Positions 11,851 to 26,629 are shown, numbered from the stretch's first letter. The stretch is 64,000 nucleotides of DNA from Pinus tabuliformis (GCA_031772625.1 CM062805.1:519730683-519794682), one strand, 5' to 3'. The notes: a model not told the origin generated them from the letters alone. Numbers and translations are program-made.

Positions 11851-14112
11851 TCATGGTACATATATCAGCAAATCTACCTCTTCTTCATCTCGTTCCAAGA
11901 ACTCCCTCCCAATCAAATCTTCAATCCGCGTTTCAAATTCCGTGAAATCTAACTTGAATAGCCCTTCAAGTTCCTGAGCACATTCACTCACAAGTCTTTG
12001 GTATTGTAAAACCTTTTTTGCCTTCATAATCCGTACTATGGATGCATCAATAAGAAAACGTCTGTCTTGTTGAATATCCTGGGATGATTTTTTCTTCTGT
12101 GGCATTGGCAGTTTTATCTTCCCTGTTCTATCTGTAAAATTAAAATTGATTTTAAAATTATCTGATGTAGTTAAGGTGGTTGCATCTGGAATCTTCTGAA
12201 GAATTTTGTACTTGTCACAGGCTAGTGAATATAGAAGTCCATCAATTTCTTCCTCCTCCAAATTCAACTTCCTTTTGATGTCAAAATAACTCAACCTTTC
12301 AGATGCATTGAACAACAATAATATGGCTGTTTGGCAAGTTGTTGCTATCATTTTTATTGATCTTCTCTGAAACTTACCAATTATATTACAGGATCCCAAG
12401 GAATATATCCATTTAAGTTTCCGCTGTTGGGCTTCTATAGAATAGTACTCTTTAAATACTTCAACACATTTAACCATCTCTGGAGGTAAATTAATCTGGG
12501 GACACTTGTATGTTGGCCAAAATCTTGGTGTCAACACTGTAACAGTAAACTCTATTCCAAGATGGAGATTTCTATTCTTGTCTAGATAGTTTTCGAAATT
12601 ACTCTGTCTCTCTTGGGATCTTGTCGAATCCGTAAGCATGCCAGCAACCTTTGACATTAATTGATGGCCATATTTCTGTTTTAGCTTTGACAATATGCTC
12701 TGCTCATGACCAACATTTACACTTTTGCGGAACAAAATTCTACGAGTTAGTTTTCCCTGGTAGAATTCAGCAAACAGAGTTTTATCCCAAATATACTCCA
12801 GAAATTCCACCACATTTTCAATTATATCATCCCCGCTCAACTTTTCGTGACTGCTATCCTCTTCAAGTACAGTATCACATAGTGTAGCCAGCCATTCTGC
12901 ACTAGTACTTCCTCCAAATTCCTTATTACAGAACACCCCAAATACTTGTTTCAAAACCCCAGAAAAAATAGTGTCCTCGACAACAGATTTAGTATACTGG
13001 TCACGTAGTTCTATAACCTTCCTCACAAATGCAGCCACTTCCTGCAACAATAAACGTTTATCCTTTTTCCCTGCCGTCTGCTTTACAATATCTTCAGCCT
13101 GTTGAACCGGTGGTGTTACTTCACTAAAAAGATGTTGTCTAAAAATATTTGCAATTGAGTCCCAACCATTAGGTACACTATCAAATAGCCTCCCCATCAT
13201 CAAAATATCTGTATATCTATGTTCCCTGAGCAACGCAAGGCATCCTGAATTTTCATCCTCAAGAAAATGTGTCATGTAATGGGAAAACAGTACATGTTTT
13301 ACTTTGTCTAATACCTTTTGCTCGCTGCTCCTATGCAAATATCTGGCAACTATTTCCTTCTCGCGTATGAGAGATTCATTCACCCTTGACATATAGTCGG
13401 TATAGGAATTTTCTAAAATCCATGAAGCAGCCTTCTGAGAATAGAAAGCTCCAGTTTGTTCCAACATAGCCACTTCAAAATCATTTGTATACAAATCCAT
13501 TTCAATTTCAAGGTCAAGAAAAATGGCCACAACATCCTTCAAAAGAGTATCATTTCTTGGCTCTCCTTCACGCTCTTCGTCAATGAGAACAATCACCGCA
13601 TTCTTCACATTCATTCGCATTTCCAGAAAAACCAGGTCTCGGAAGTACATGATTCCAACTTTTCTGACTGAAATAACGGAGGGATACCTTTGGGTGAACA
13701 CGCGATCCAAATATTCGAAGAAAATGTCCATCCAATGTAGCATCGCCTTGTAAATTTTCCAGCGTTTCACAACTTCTCTCAACAACAACTCCTCATCATC
13801 ATTCTGTTCCCTCAAAGCCGGTGAAACCATTGAGGTGATGTACTCTTTCATGGAATCCCCGTATCTATCATAGAGTTGTTCTTTGTCAAGGCGAGTTTTG
13901 CACAGATTGTAGACGATACTGTAAATAACCGCTCTCTCTTCCGCTGTCACATTAAAGTTGAGATCTCCCTCCAACCGGGTTCTTAGCTGTAGGATAGCTT
14001 TATAAATAAAAGCCCAACCTTCTTCCAGATCAACCCTATTGTCTTTCACGGCCCTTTTGGCAATAGCGCATCCTTCCTCCACGTTCAAGATACTTCCACT
14101 GCTCCTCGTCAT
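11851..14112 (-). CDS. Cullin, CUL1-type SCF ubiquitin ligase scaffold (intronless)
   Basis: A 753-codon open frame without introns, clearly homologous over its full length to plant CUL1, the scaffold that joins SKP1/F-box proteins to the RBX1 RING subunit in SCF E3 ligases in nucleus and cytosol. Seen: the VDLEEGW start block (27-33), an adaptor-side helix RWKIYKAMLHWMDIFFEYLDR (first residue 117), cullin repeats to about 420, the cullin-homology signature LFAEFYQGKLTRRIL (446-460), TVTVLTPRFWPTY (523-535), and the C-terminal neddylation block IVRIMKAKK with acceptor Lys697. The WHB end is present but the last residues are atypical (LLIYVP against the usual YLA-type end). It has about 20 extra N-terminal residues compared with Arabidopsis CUL1. 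The start has A at -3. Plant CUL1 genes are normally intron-rich, so this is probably an old retrocopy or an intron-loss paralogue. Whether it is expressed cannot be told from sequence alone. Confidence 0.93.
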   Translation of the reverse strand: MTRSSGSILNVEEGCAIAKRAVKDNRVDLEEGWAFIYKAILQLRTRLEGDLNFNVTAEERAVIYSIVYNLCKTRLDKEQLYDRYGDSMKEYITSMVSPALREQNDDEELLLREVVKRWKIYKAMLHWMDIFFEYLDRVFTQRYPSVISVRKVGIMYFRDLVFLEMRMNVKNAVIVLIDEEREGEPRNDTLLKDVVAIFLDLEIEMDLYTNDFEVAMLEQTGAFYSQKAASWILENSYTDYMSRVNESLIREKEIVARYLHRSSEQKVLDKVKHVLFSHYMTHFLEDENSGCLALLREHRYTDILMMGRLFDSVPNGWDSIANIFRQHLFSEVTPPVQQAEDIVKQTAGKKDKRLLLQEVAAFVRKVIELRDQYTKSVVEDTIFSGVLKQVFGVFCNKEFGGSTSAEWLATLCDTVLEEDSSHEKLSGDDIIENVVEFLEYIWDKTLFAEFYQGKLTRRILFRKSVNVGHEQSILSKLKQKYGHQLMSKVAGMLTDSTRSQERQSNFENYLDKNRNLHLGIEFTVTVLTPRFWPTYKCPQINLPPEMVKCVEVFKEYYSIEAQQRKLKWIYSLGSCNIIGKFQRRSIKMIATTCQTAILLLFNASERLSYFDIKRKLNLEEEEIDGLLYSLACDKYKILQKIPDATTLTTSDNFKINFNFTDRTGKIKLPMPQKKKSSQDIQQDRRFLIDASIVRIMKAKKVLQYQRLVSECAQELEGLFKLDFTEFETRIEDLIGREFLERDEEEVDLLIYVP

Positions 14113-14194
14113 TTTGAAACCAAAGCCGCCAACTGTTTACTTAGTGATCTGAAGGTTTCACAACACTGCGCGCTGAACCCCAAACAGGCTGATA

Positions 14195-14312
14195 TGATAC
14201 GATATAAAAGGCTGATCCCAACCTTCTTGTATTTATATTGTGTAAGGCTAGGGCTGATACGATATAAAAGGCTGATCCCAACCTTCTTGTATTTATATTG
14301 TGTAAGGCTAGG
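14195..14312 (-). promoter_or_regulatory. 60-bp tandem duplication with two TATA boxes upstream of the cullin
   Basis: Two almost perfect copies of a 60-bp unit (14195-14254 and 14255-14312). Read on the - strand, each contains TATAAATA, at 14230-14237 and 14290-14297. These lie about 120 and 180 bp upstream of the cullin ATG at 14112, a suitable distance for a plant core promoter with a short 5' UTR. On the + strand each unit also shows GATATAAAAGG, but there is no + strand gene to serve. Confidence 0.6.
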
Positions 14313-16256
14313 TTCTGGGGCCGCGCATATGAATGAAGTGTTCGTTAATTGATATGAGGCTCATGAGCATCGTTGAGCCCGAGGAGTCCCTCGGTGACCA
14401 TTTTTGGGAGTTGTCCTGCCACTTCATTTATTTAATCTCACATTAACGTAATGAAAAAGTAACGGAGCCGGAGTGTGGTGGGCATGGTTCGCTATGAGAA
14501 CTTTAGGGAGCTTTCGGATTTCATTATAATTTTTTAATTCCTTGGATTCCCCCGATGGGTTATTTTTGTCAAAAATTTCAATTAAAAATCATAAATCATA
14601 ATTTTTATAACAATATCATATTAACGTAAACAGAAATTTTGGGGTTCACATTTTACAAACATCGTTTTACAGAATTTTTTAATCTAATAAAACGGGTTTA
14701 ATTTTATTATTAATGTGGTTATATTTCAACTATTTGTTTGAAAATTTTCATAATATCTACCTAAAAAAATTAATTTAATAAAATGGATTGACTTTTTTTT
14801 ATTATTGTTGTTATATTTCAATCCTTTGTTTGAAAATTTCCATATTATTTTAAGAATGAAGGTTATGTAAGGTAATGCCTTATGTAATGGTGAGTGTCAT
14901 AATGTAAATAAAAATTGATACTTATCTAATATAATATTATGTTGATTTGGTCAAATAAAAATAAAAATAAAAACCTAATATTATGTTGATTTGGTCAAAT
15001 AAAAATTACTAGGGCTTGGTAATGTAAATAAAAATTGTTCTTTACCTAATGTAATATTATGTTGATTTGGTCAAATAAAAATATAAATTACTAGAGCCCA
15101 ATATTAATTGTTTCCTTTTTTAATATAATATAATATTATGTTGATTTGGTCAAATAAAACTAAAAATTACTATTTTAATTTGCTAATTATGATATTATTC
15201 ATAGATTATATTGTATTCATGTTTGTTTGTTTGGTAAGATAGAATATAAATAGAATTCCAATAATTCAAATTTCACTCTAAAAAAATATTAAAGTCAAAC
15301 ATTTTTAATAAACAGTTTGCCTAATAAAATTCGTGGGAAGACTTTTCTCTCCCATCACATTGGTGTGGACCCAGTTTCAACATGAGCATCTCTCCCACCA
15401 CATTTTATCAAAATTATTGATTTTTTATGATAACAATTTACATTTAAATTCTCTTTTGACTTAGTTACTCGAGAATCCACAATAAAAACCATTTTCTGTC
15501 AACGTTTCAAATCCCAACCACGATCCATCATCACGACTTCTTGAATGGTTGATAGTAGAAGAGCTTAATTGAGAGAATTAAATTTTTATTTTCTACTAAG
15601 AATTTGAATAATTCAAATTTTAGATTTGAAAAAAAAAATACCAAAATGAAACATGTGTAATAATAAATTTAGCTAATAAAATGACCACTAACCAAACTAA
15701 ATAATAAATTTGGCTCATTCGCACGAGTTTGGTAATGCCTTATATAATGTTGAGTGCAGTAATGTAATTATTGAATTTGTATGACTTTGGTGCAATGTTT
15801 TAGATGCTAATACAATTTACATTTAAATTTTCATTGATTATTGTGACCTAGAATATGAATAATATTAAAATGAAATATTTTTAATCATAAATTTGGCCAA
15901 TAAAATGGGTGGTAATTTTTTTTTAAGCGCCTAAAGTAATTATTGGAGTAATGATAATGGTGTTGGTCTAGTTTAAAAATGAGCATCCTTAACACAAGTT
16001 GTTGTTAAAATTGTTAAATTTGTATGGCTTTGTTGTGGTGGTTTAGATAGGAAAAGAATTTATATTGAAAATTTCATTAATTATTATTAGATAGAATTTA
16101 AATAATTGAAATTTTAATTAAAAACTATTAAAATGAAATATTTGTAATAATAAGCTGGCTAATAAAATGTGTGGTAAGTATCTTTTACTTTTTCCTCACA
16201 TTACAAAGGTAGTAATTTCTTTTATTAATATTATCTAATTTGTATGGCTTTGGCCC
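14313..16256. other. AT-rich intergenic DNA upstream of the cullin
   Basis: No gene was found. The first 200 bp are less AT-rich and may be distal promoter; they contain a small hairpin (CCGAGG/CCTCGG, 14379-14394). The rest is AT-rich, with loosely repeated phrases such as GGCTAATAAAATG near 15320, 15670, 15897 and 16159. Similarity to the Tekay LTR begins abruptly at about 16257. Confidence 0.6.
14933..15160 (+). repeat. Four spaced copies of a TTATGTTGATTTGGTC motif
   Basis: The phrase TATTATGTTGATTTGGTCA, followed by AATAAAA, occurs four times, starting at about 14934, 14979, 15054 and 15133, with spacing of 45 to 80 bp. The copies are nearly identical while the spacers differ. This looks like local segmental duplication in AT-rich DNA. 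I cannot assign a function. Confidence 0.7.
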
Positions 16257-17960
16257 AATGCTAGAAAGTTACTATAGAAATAATTTGTGTAAAATGCTAC
16301 ACGATAACTGTAGATATAATCAGAGTAATATGCCATAAAATCAATACAGAAGTAATCTAGGCGGTTCACTGTAAAACAACTTTAAAAACGACCTTTCTGA
16401 AATCCCAAACAGACAAGTAGAAGAGCTAAGATAAAATTGCTAAAATATTACTACCTTGAGCAAGGAAGCAGAGGTAATCTTGGTCCACAATTAAAACACA
16501 GATAAAATAACTACACTTTAATTAAGTTTATATAAATATATTTCACTCAAGTAATAACTTAAAGGAAAGTGCTACATAATAGAACGGCTGAAGAGCAATT
16601 TGTCGACATGACAAAAATCCCCAAAAAAGACCTTCGAGTGTATAACTTAGCTATAAAACATGCATAACAAAGAATTGTTCAGGAAAACTTGCACTCGACC
16701 AAATGTCGATCTTTCAGAGCCTTGCATGTGTGGTGCATAGAAATTGACCATTCCTTTACACAATTAATTAATTAAAAACAAAAAATAAACAAGCCTTGGC
16801 GTAAAGATCCGCTTGGTACTTAGTTTTTGTCGCCGAGTAGTTAATCATTTGATAGCTAAATGATATGCTAAATGTTCATACACCAAAGGTATGATATTCC
16901 AACCTTGAAAGAACCATGGAAGCCGTAAGCTCATAAACCCTTAAGGGACAATGTCCAAGCCTTAATTAACTCAGCAGGTATTGGAAAATACCTGCACACA
17001 ACCACCAAAAACCATGGAGTGAGTATGAGATTAACACTCCAAAATATGTAAGATCCATGATGCCGAGAAGAGGAGTATTCCTGACGTGAAACTCGAGGGT
17101 TTCCACATCGAGCAGCCTACGTGCAACACAATAAATCTCATCATTAAATAAATTTGAAACAGAGAATCTATAAACAACGAGAAGAAAACTTTGTGGTCTA
17201 TGGGCTTACCTTCCGAAAATGATTGTCTCAGCAGAGCATTTTCCGCAGTAACGGCAGACCATCGAGCCACCCTCGACAGTGGAGGCAATCAATCAAACTT
17301 GACACGAGGGGAGGTCCAAAGCGAAATACAAGCTCACACAATGAGAATAATCGAAATAATGTAATGTGTGGTGGTTGGGGTTATGTGGCTTCGCAAGATT
17401 GACCATAACATCCATGGAAAACCACAAAAGGATCGTGTGCCCACCTGAAACCCTCACCAAAAGGTTTTGTTGTAGAGCAACAAGATACGAAGGGTCAACG
17501 ACAACCATGACTCTACCATCTACCACGCACGAAAAATTGGTTAGGGGGTTAAACCCTAAACCCTCCCCACCATTGGATCGCTTAGGAGAGATCAAAACGT
17601 ATGAAACAAGAGAGGCATTGGAAGGGATCTTCACGAGCTAGCAAACACATGCAACAATCTTGGCTATCAGCATGCCACGTATTCTAGCATACAAGGGCAA
17701 ATTATCAATGGCGTAGTCAGGGGCAGCTACCCCACCGGAGGCTATGTGCGCATTAAATATTAACCACCATATATACATTGCTAACTACGTAAAGGAATGA
17801 CACACATGAAAAATATGACTGTTGTCCGGTACTTACGGACTTAACTCAATTTCACATAAATAATTTTTGTAATCTTACGACAGGATCCAATTCTAAATGC
17901 CGGTTATAGTTATGGATTAAATTTTTATTATTATTATTATTTATGAATATTTGATAGTTT

Positions 17961-17979
<19 letters not shown>
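16257..17979 (+). repeat. Tekay-type LTR, 3' part
   Basis: It opens inside the 36-bp repeat zone and continues through the conserved 3' half of the LTR. It ends in CTACA just before a primer site at about 17982-17993 (TGGTATGAGC, a slightly decayed TGGTATCAGAGC). It forms the right border of the cullin island. Open frames at 17031-17641 lie on both strands, are shared with other LTR copies and are not genes. Confidence 0.8.
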
Positions 17980-20449
<2,470 letters not shown>

Positions 20450-22875
20450 AGTTACCCATTTGCCCTGAAGGGAGATTTAGCTCGGGAAAAAGATTCAAGG
20501 AGATATCCTACAGGTGGGTGGAATAAACCAGTGGGAGAATACTCAAAGATGATCAGTAAAAAGTATAGGACTTGAGGTTGGACACTGAGTCCGGAGGCCA
20601 AAGGTACTTGATTGTGGTTGGAACTATCTTAACCGTGAAGAGAATAAAGTGCTCGTGGGAGGGTGTGGACGTAATTTCCAGGCTCGCAGGAGAGACTTTC
20701 GAGAAATGATTGTAGATTGCATGTTTGTTAATATTAAATAGATAATTATAGATAATTAACACACAAAAATAATCATTATTGGTTAATGCTCGAGTGTGGA
20801 AAATTACTTAAGTGATAGAACAAACTAATGAGAGAAATTCCTTGAAAATGCATCAAAATAGAGAATATAATTTACTAGACTCATAATAAAAATAGTAGAC
20901 AATATGTTATGGAAATACATGAAAGATAGCAAGTAATGCTAGTAAAGTATGGAGAAATAACTTCATATAACATATAAACATTCATGTGCTCGTAAAGCAG
21001 TAAGAGTCATTTTTTATAATAAGCAATGGAAACAATTTGCATGAAATACTACAATATCACTGTAGAATTAATCTATGTATTATGTTACAAAGGTACAGTA
21101 GAAATCGTCTATGTAAAATGCTACAAATTTATAGTAGAAATAGTCAAGGTAAAATGTTACAAAGTTATAGTAGAAATAATCTGTGTAAAATTCAATAGGA
21201 TTGTTGTAGAGATAATTAGAGTAATATGCGATAAAATCAATACAGAACTAATCTAGGTGATTAACTGTAAAAAAAATAAAAATAAACCGTTGCCAAATGA
21301 ACAAGTAGAATAGCTAAGATAAACTCGCTAAACTACTACTACCTTGAGCAAGGAAGCAGAGGTAATCTCGGTCCACCATTAAAACATAGATAAAATAACT
21401 ACACTTTCATTCCATTAATGAGATGAATTGAGTTTAGGTAAATATATTTCACTCAAGTAATAACTTAAATAAAACTGCTACATAACAGAATGCCTCAACA
21501 ACCTGAAGTTGTCGACATGAGAAAGAACCCCAAAAAAGACCTTCTAGTGTATAACTTAGCTATAATAGAGGAGTAATAGAGAAATGCTCAGGAAAACATG
21601 TAGTTGACCAAGTGTTGACCGTTCATAACCTTGCATGTGTCGTGCACAATGTTTTACCATTCCTTCACACGGTTAATTAATTAATAACAAAAACTAAACA
21701 AGTCTTGATGTAAAGCTTGGCTTGGTATTGAGTTCTTGTCACTGAGTAGTTAATCATCAAATAGCTAAATGTTCATACACCAAAGGTAAGATGTTCCAAC
21801 CTTGAAATAACCATGGAATCCGTAACCTCCTAAACCCTTAAGGGACATTGTCCAAGCCTTAATTAACTCGGTAGATATTGGAAAATACCTGCACATAACT
21901 GACAACAACCATGGAGTTAGTATGAGATTAACCCGACGAAATATGTAAGATGCACGACACCGAGAAGAAGGGTATTCCTTACGTGAAAATGGAGGGATTC
22001 AACATTGAGAAGCCTACCTATAACACAATAAATCTCATCATTAAACAAATTTGGAATAGAGAATCTATAAACAACTCGAAGAAAACTTTGTAGTATGTTG
22101 TCTTACCTTTCAAAAAGGATTGTCACAACAAAGAATTTTCTGCAGTAGTGGAAGACCATCGAGCCACCATGGATAGTGGAGCCAATCAATCAAAATCGAC
22201 ACCAGCCAGAGGTCCAAAGTGGAAGACGAGCTCACATAATGAACATAATCGAAATAATGTAATTTGATGTTGTCGGGGTTTCCTACCTTCGCAGGATTGA
22301 CAATAACGCCTATGGAAAACCATATAAGGATCATGTGCTGGCCTGAAACCCTCACCAGAACACTTCATTGTAGAGTAGAAAGATACCAAGGGCTGACGAC
22401 AACAATGACTCTACCATATGTCAGGTGCGAAAAATTGGTTAGTGGGTTGAACCCTAAACCCTCCCCACCGTTCTATCACCTAGGAGAGATCAACAGACAT
22501 GAAACAAGACAGGTCTTGCAAGGGATCGTCACGAGCTCACGGAAACATGCAGCAATCTCGGCTATCAGCATGTCGCGTATTCCAGCGTACAAGGGCCAAT
22601 TATCAAAGGTCTCGTCATGGACGACTACCCCGCCAAAGTCCATGTGCACATTAAATATTAACCACCCTATATAAAATGTTAACTGTGTAAAGTAATGACA
22701 CACACGAAAGATATATGAGTGTTGACCAGTGCTTACGAACTTAATTCAACTACACATTATTAATTTATGTAATCTTATGACATGATCCACTTCTCAATGT
22801 TGGTTATAGTTATGGATTAGTTTTTTTATTTATTATTTATGTATATTCAGTAGTTTAAGGTTTTTATTTGCAACA
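20450..22875 (+). repeat. Tekay-type LTR between third and fourth elements
   Basis: One LTR serves both as 3' LTR of the element to its left and 5' LTR of the element to its right. It contains the 36-bp repeats (about 21030-21260), lacks the extra 1.4 kb segment, and ends GCAACA at 22875 with the primer site two bases later. The predicted frames within it (for example 21026-21256 and 22264-22674) are repeat-derived and have counterparts in every LTR copy. Confidence 0.8.
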
Positions 22876-22877
22876 AA

Positions 22878-22889
22878 TGGTATCAGAGC
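22878..22889 (+). other. Primer binding site for initiator-Met tRNA
   Basis: TGGTATCAGAGC lies two bases after the LTR end. It matches the complement of the 3' end of plant initiator methionine tRNA, the primer used by Tekay and most chromoviruses. It is the best preserved of the family primer sites in this window. Confidence 0.85.
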
Positions 22890-22989
22890 TCAGGTTCGTA
22901 CACTGAGACTCTTTTGGAAATATATATCTATTCTCAATGGATATGATTTCTTCAAATTAACTAACTAAATATATGTTTGAACACAGAGG

Positions 22990-24400
22990 CCGCATCAATA
23001 CAAAAAAGGTCTGAATGCAGAGGATCCCAAGACCACCCAGCCCATGAGAAACAACATTTGTGAATGATAATCTTGATATTTGGATATAGTTGGGTGAGGA
23101 GTCTTGTCAAGATAATGTGGTTTCACTTGAAACTGTTCAGCAGCCACCTGTTGAGATGACAAATTTAAGAACAGAAAATGAATAGCTGCGTCTAGAACAA
23201 GAGAAAATTATCAGAACTTTTTCCAATCAACAGAACCAACGACATCTAGACCCGAGTGCTAAAGACATGGAGAAGACCCCCAATGGCTCAACATGGAGAG
23301 GAAAATCTCTAATCAGCTGAAAAACAAAGGGAAGATGAAGAAGGACACTCGGAAAATGTTTCTGACCAAACAAAAACAAAAAGATAGAAATCTGAGTTAC
23401 AAGGAGAATTTAAAAATATTAAATTATCACTCTTTAAAGGGGAATATGAAGAGGGAGCAGAAGCTTGGTTAGTTGATATGAGCAAATATTTTTAGATTTA
23501 TGATTACACCGATAAACTGAAAGCACGATTAACAGTTTATTAGTTAAGGGGTAAGGCTACCCTTTGGTGGGAAGAAATCGAAACAGTGAGGAAAATTGAC
23601 GAAGAGCAGGTTACATGGAACGGATTCCTAAAGCATTTCAAAGATAAGTATCTAACTGAACATTATTGTGACAATAAAGAAAAATAATTTCATAAGTTAA
23701 GATTGGGAACCTTAACCATGGATGAATATGTGACATTATCCACCTCCTTCCTATGTTGTGTGCCTTATATGCAAGAGGAAAAGGCCATAATTCAACATTT
23801 CATCAGTAGGCTACCTAATTTTATGAAGGAAAAACTTGAGTTTGACTATCCCCAAAAAATGGATGATGCAGTGCGGAAAGCCCACATTTGCTACTAGCAA
23901 ATCAAACAGAAAAATGAAGGAACTAAAGGAGGGTCGAACAAGAAGAGAGAAAGCCTAATCCCAAGCAGACACCCAAACTTTTCTAACGATATAAATATAT
24001 AGCAAAAACCTCTCAACAAATTCTGAGCAAGGAATCAGCCTAAAGTTGCATATTCCAAAAATAGATAGTGAGAAGGAGTTATTAAATCTGTTAATGACCA
24101 GTAGTAAAAGGCATCTTTGCAATGTTGTGGATGCGGAGAACCCCACTATTACAAAAATTGTGTGCATAAGGAAAGGACGAAACAACTATCAAATATGCAG
24201 GAAGCATCCACAGTTGGAGAAGTGGCAAGGAGCATGCCCAGAATTAATGCTACACTCGACAATCACCAAGCAGAATATCAGCCTATCATGATCGAATTTG
24301 AAGGTATGATTGCTAAGAAACCTATCTCAATTTTGTTTGATCCCAGTGCTAGCTTAAGCTATGTTGGTCCTAAGGTGGTAGAAAAGTGTCAAGTGTAGAG
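22990..24400 (+). pseudogene. Gag and protease fossil of the fourth Tekay element
   Basis: Fragmentary Gag (about 22990-24100) is followed by a CX2CX3HX4C zinc knuckle (24123-24161, CCGCGEPHYYKNC) and a retropepsin remnant with ISILFDPSASLSYVGPKVV (about 24310-24380). The knuckle normally binds the element RNA during particle assembly, and the protease cuts Gag-Pol. Alignment with the third element shows the same order. It is decayed and not expected to make protein. Confidence 0.75.
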
Positions 24401-24766
24401 CAGTAAGTTTCCAAAACCATAGCTTGTTCAATTATCCAACATGACCAAAGGGAGGGTAATTGCAAAAACAAAATGTTGCCCCTTAACCATTTTAGGACAA
24501 ACCATTTACGTTGAACTTAATATACTTCCTATGGGTTCATGTGATATCTTAATCGAGATGGATTGGTTGGAAAAATGTTGGTCCCTAGTTGATTGCAAGT
24601 AGATAAGTGTCAGTTTTATCGTTGAATCAGGTCAAAGGAAGGAACTTCATGGAATTAAAACCAATATGAAGTTGTGTCCTATCACTACTATTTAGCTCGA
24701 AAATGTATTAGGAAGGGTTTTCAAATATATGCTATTCAAGTGGGATTTACAAACACCAAAAATTAA

Positions 24767-25119
24767 ATGAACTTCTTGGAAAACATTCTTGTCATTCAGG
24801 AATTTGTTGATGTATTTCCTGAATCCATTCCATGCTTACCACCAAAACGTGATATTGATTTCACCATGGAACTAATTCTAGGTGAAGCCCCTATATGTAG
24901 GGCCCCTTATCACATGAGTATACCTGAGTTAACAGTACTCAAAATGCAGCTTTAGGAGCTGCTAGACAAAAAGTATATTCACCCTAGTGTGTCCCCTTGG
25001 GGATCCCACATACTATTTGTAGGAAAGAAAGACTGGACCCTTAAATTATGCATCGATTATTGTCAATTAAATAAATTAACCATCAAGAATAAATATCCTT
25101 TACCATGTATCAATGATCT
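24767..25119 (+). pseudogene. Reverse transcriptase fossil, N-terminal part
   Basis: The start of the RT domain: EFVDVFPESIPCLPPKRDID, then ILGEAPICRAPYHM and [20 protein letters not shown] (about 25040-25100). These are standard Ty3/gypsy RT landmarks. The domain continues at 39825 beyond the inserted Tat element. It is fossil sequence. Confidence 0.8.
25115..25119. other. Target-site duplication of the Tat element (left copy)
   Basis: GATCT lies directly before the LTR at 25120 and is repeated directly after the other LTR at 39820-39824. Five-base duplications are normal for Ty3/gypsy integration. Confidence 0.88.
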
Positions 25120-26227
25120 TGTAGAGGTAAATCCTCTCTCCGGACAGAGACGATCCCTACTAGCCCATACCGGGTCTAGCAACAATCACACAATGCTATC
25201 ACGCAAGTTCCTAATTGCAAAATAAAAAGTGGATGGTGAGAACCTACTTAGATTCCAACGATATTATTCGTCGAAGAGATATCGCCCTCGTTCCTTTGCC
25301 TTGGCCGGTCACGATCCTCACGATCTCCGTGATTGGACACCTGCACATGCAAAGAACAACACGAAAACAAGCATAAAATCTAGTAGATGCAATTATATAT
25401 CAGTCAGAAAAGATATAACTCAACATCAAACATAAGACAATGAGAGTGGAACCATAATGATAGTAATCTATTATTAATAAATAACAAAGAAGAATACAAC
25501 CACTGTTCTGACGTCAAATCCTCCTTTGGCTGGGTAGTTAGCTACACAAGTGTTGCAAAGCTTGTTGGGATGAGGGACAAGCCTCTCTCTCTTTGGGTGA
25601 CAAGAATCTCCTTACTTAGATTTGGCCTTATGGGTGCAAAGAAGGCTCTTGCAGCTTCAAACTCTTGAACTCTTGGAACTACTGACTATTGTGACTGTAA
25701 CTAGCTTGCTCAAGGAATAGAGACAAGCTTTTATAGATAGAGAGGGAAGAGATAGGATCAACCACATTATTCATGGGATTGGCTTTATCACTTGGAAACT
25801 TCCATGAAAGGTGGAAAACCACTTTCCCTTCTATGGAGATTCGAAGCCAAACCATCCTAGCTCAACATAGATTCAGTTGGTGAATGGGTTGAAGAGAACC
25901 TTCGGGAGTTTGTTGGTTAAAAACTTTACTCAATTCGGTTGGCGCGAGTGCGACTCTGGGACAGAGCGCAAATGGCGCACCCTTTTTAGAGGATTTCCCT
26001 CATTGGTGCGGGCAGTGAACTGTGGACCTGCGCTAATGCAAAAAGAGTTGTTTTCATGAGTATTTTGCAGGAGATGTCTTCAGGGCAAATGAAGCTCATA
26101 CTCAGAGGAATATAATGCAAGTGGTTTCAGGTCATGTCACTTCTCACAGGTCCTGGAATGAGTCCTCCAGTGTACAGGTGAGGGGTAACACGGACGGTGA
26201 CAAACGGTGACAAATTGCTGTGTAACA
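25120..26227 (-). repeat. 3' LTR of the Tat element
   Basis: 1108 bp, read on the - strand as TGTTACACAG to CCTCTACA, with matching sequence at 38712-39819. It has no coding potential of its own. The short frame at 25877-26059 is also present in the other LTR. Confidence 0.92.
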
Positions 26228-26239
26228 TATGCCCCCTAA
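26228..26239 (-). other. Polypurine tract of the Tat element
   Basis: On the - strand this reads as TTTAGGGGGCATA directly before the LTR start TGTTACAC. It is the plus-strand primer site of reverse transcription, and its side of the element confirms the - orientation. Confidence 0.75.
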
Positions 26240-26629
26240 ATCATGAGGCCCGAGAGAGAGAGGGGTGAAATGTTTTACAAGAACATGCGTGACTGAAAAC
26301 ACGGCCACCGGAGAACCTGCGTAAAGAAGTACAACTGATATCTCAAGTACATGATATAAGTGGTATGGGCGCAGCCAGAGGTCATGGTGACAAGGCAATG
26401 AGCAGATGAGAGGCCAAATAGGATAACCCAAACCCACGGAGGCTAGTGTAAAACAAAATGAGATGTCCCCACCCCGACACGAACGCAGACTAGTGCCATG
26501 TTCAAGAGCGACATACTGCCGACACGACGACAATTATGGATCCATTTTCCCCACCATTTCTGGCGAGTACCCCAGTTATTTTTAGCAAGCTTGGCGGGGA
26601 TAGCATATGCTTGTGAGCGTCATTATGAC

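Noticed and set aside
13456-13753. + strand frames over the cullin (also 12651-12887)
   Set aside because: They are shadows of the well-supported - strand cullin.
14375-14400. Possible small ribozyme or structured RNA near a CCGAGG/CCTCGG hairpin
   Set aside because: The hairpin is only 6 bp and the hammerhead core (CTGANGA with GAAA) is absent.
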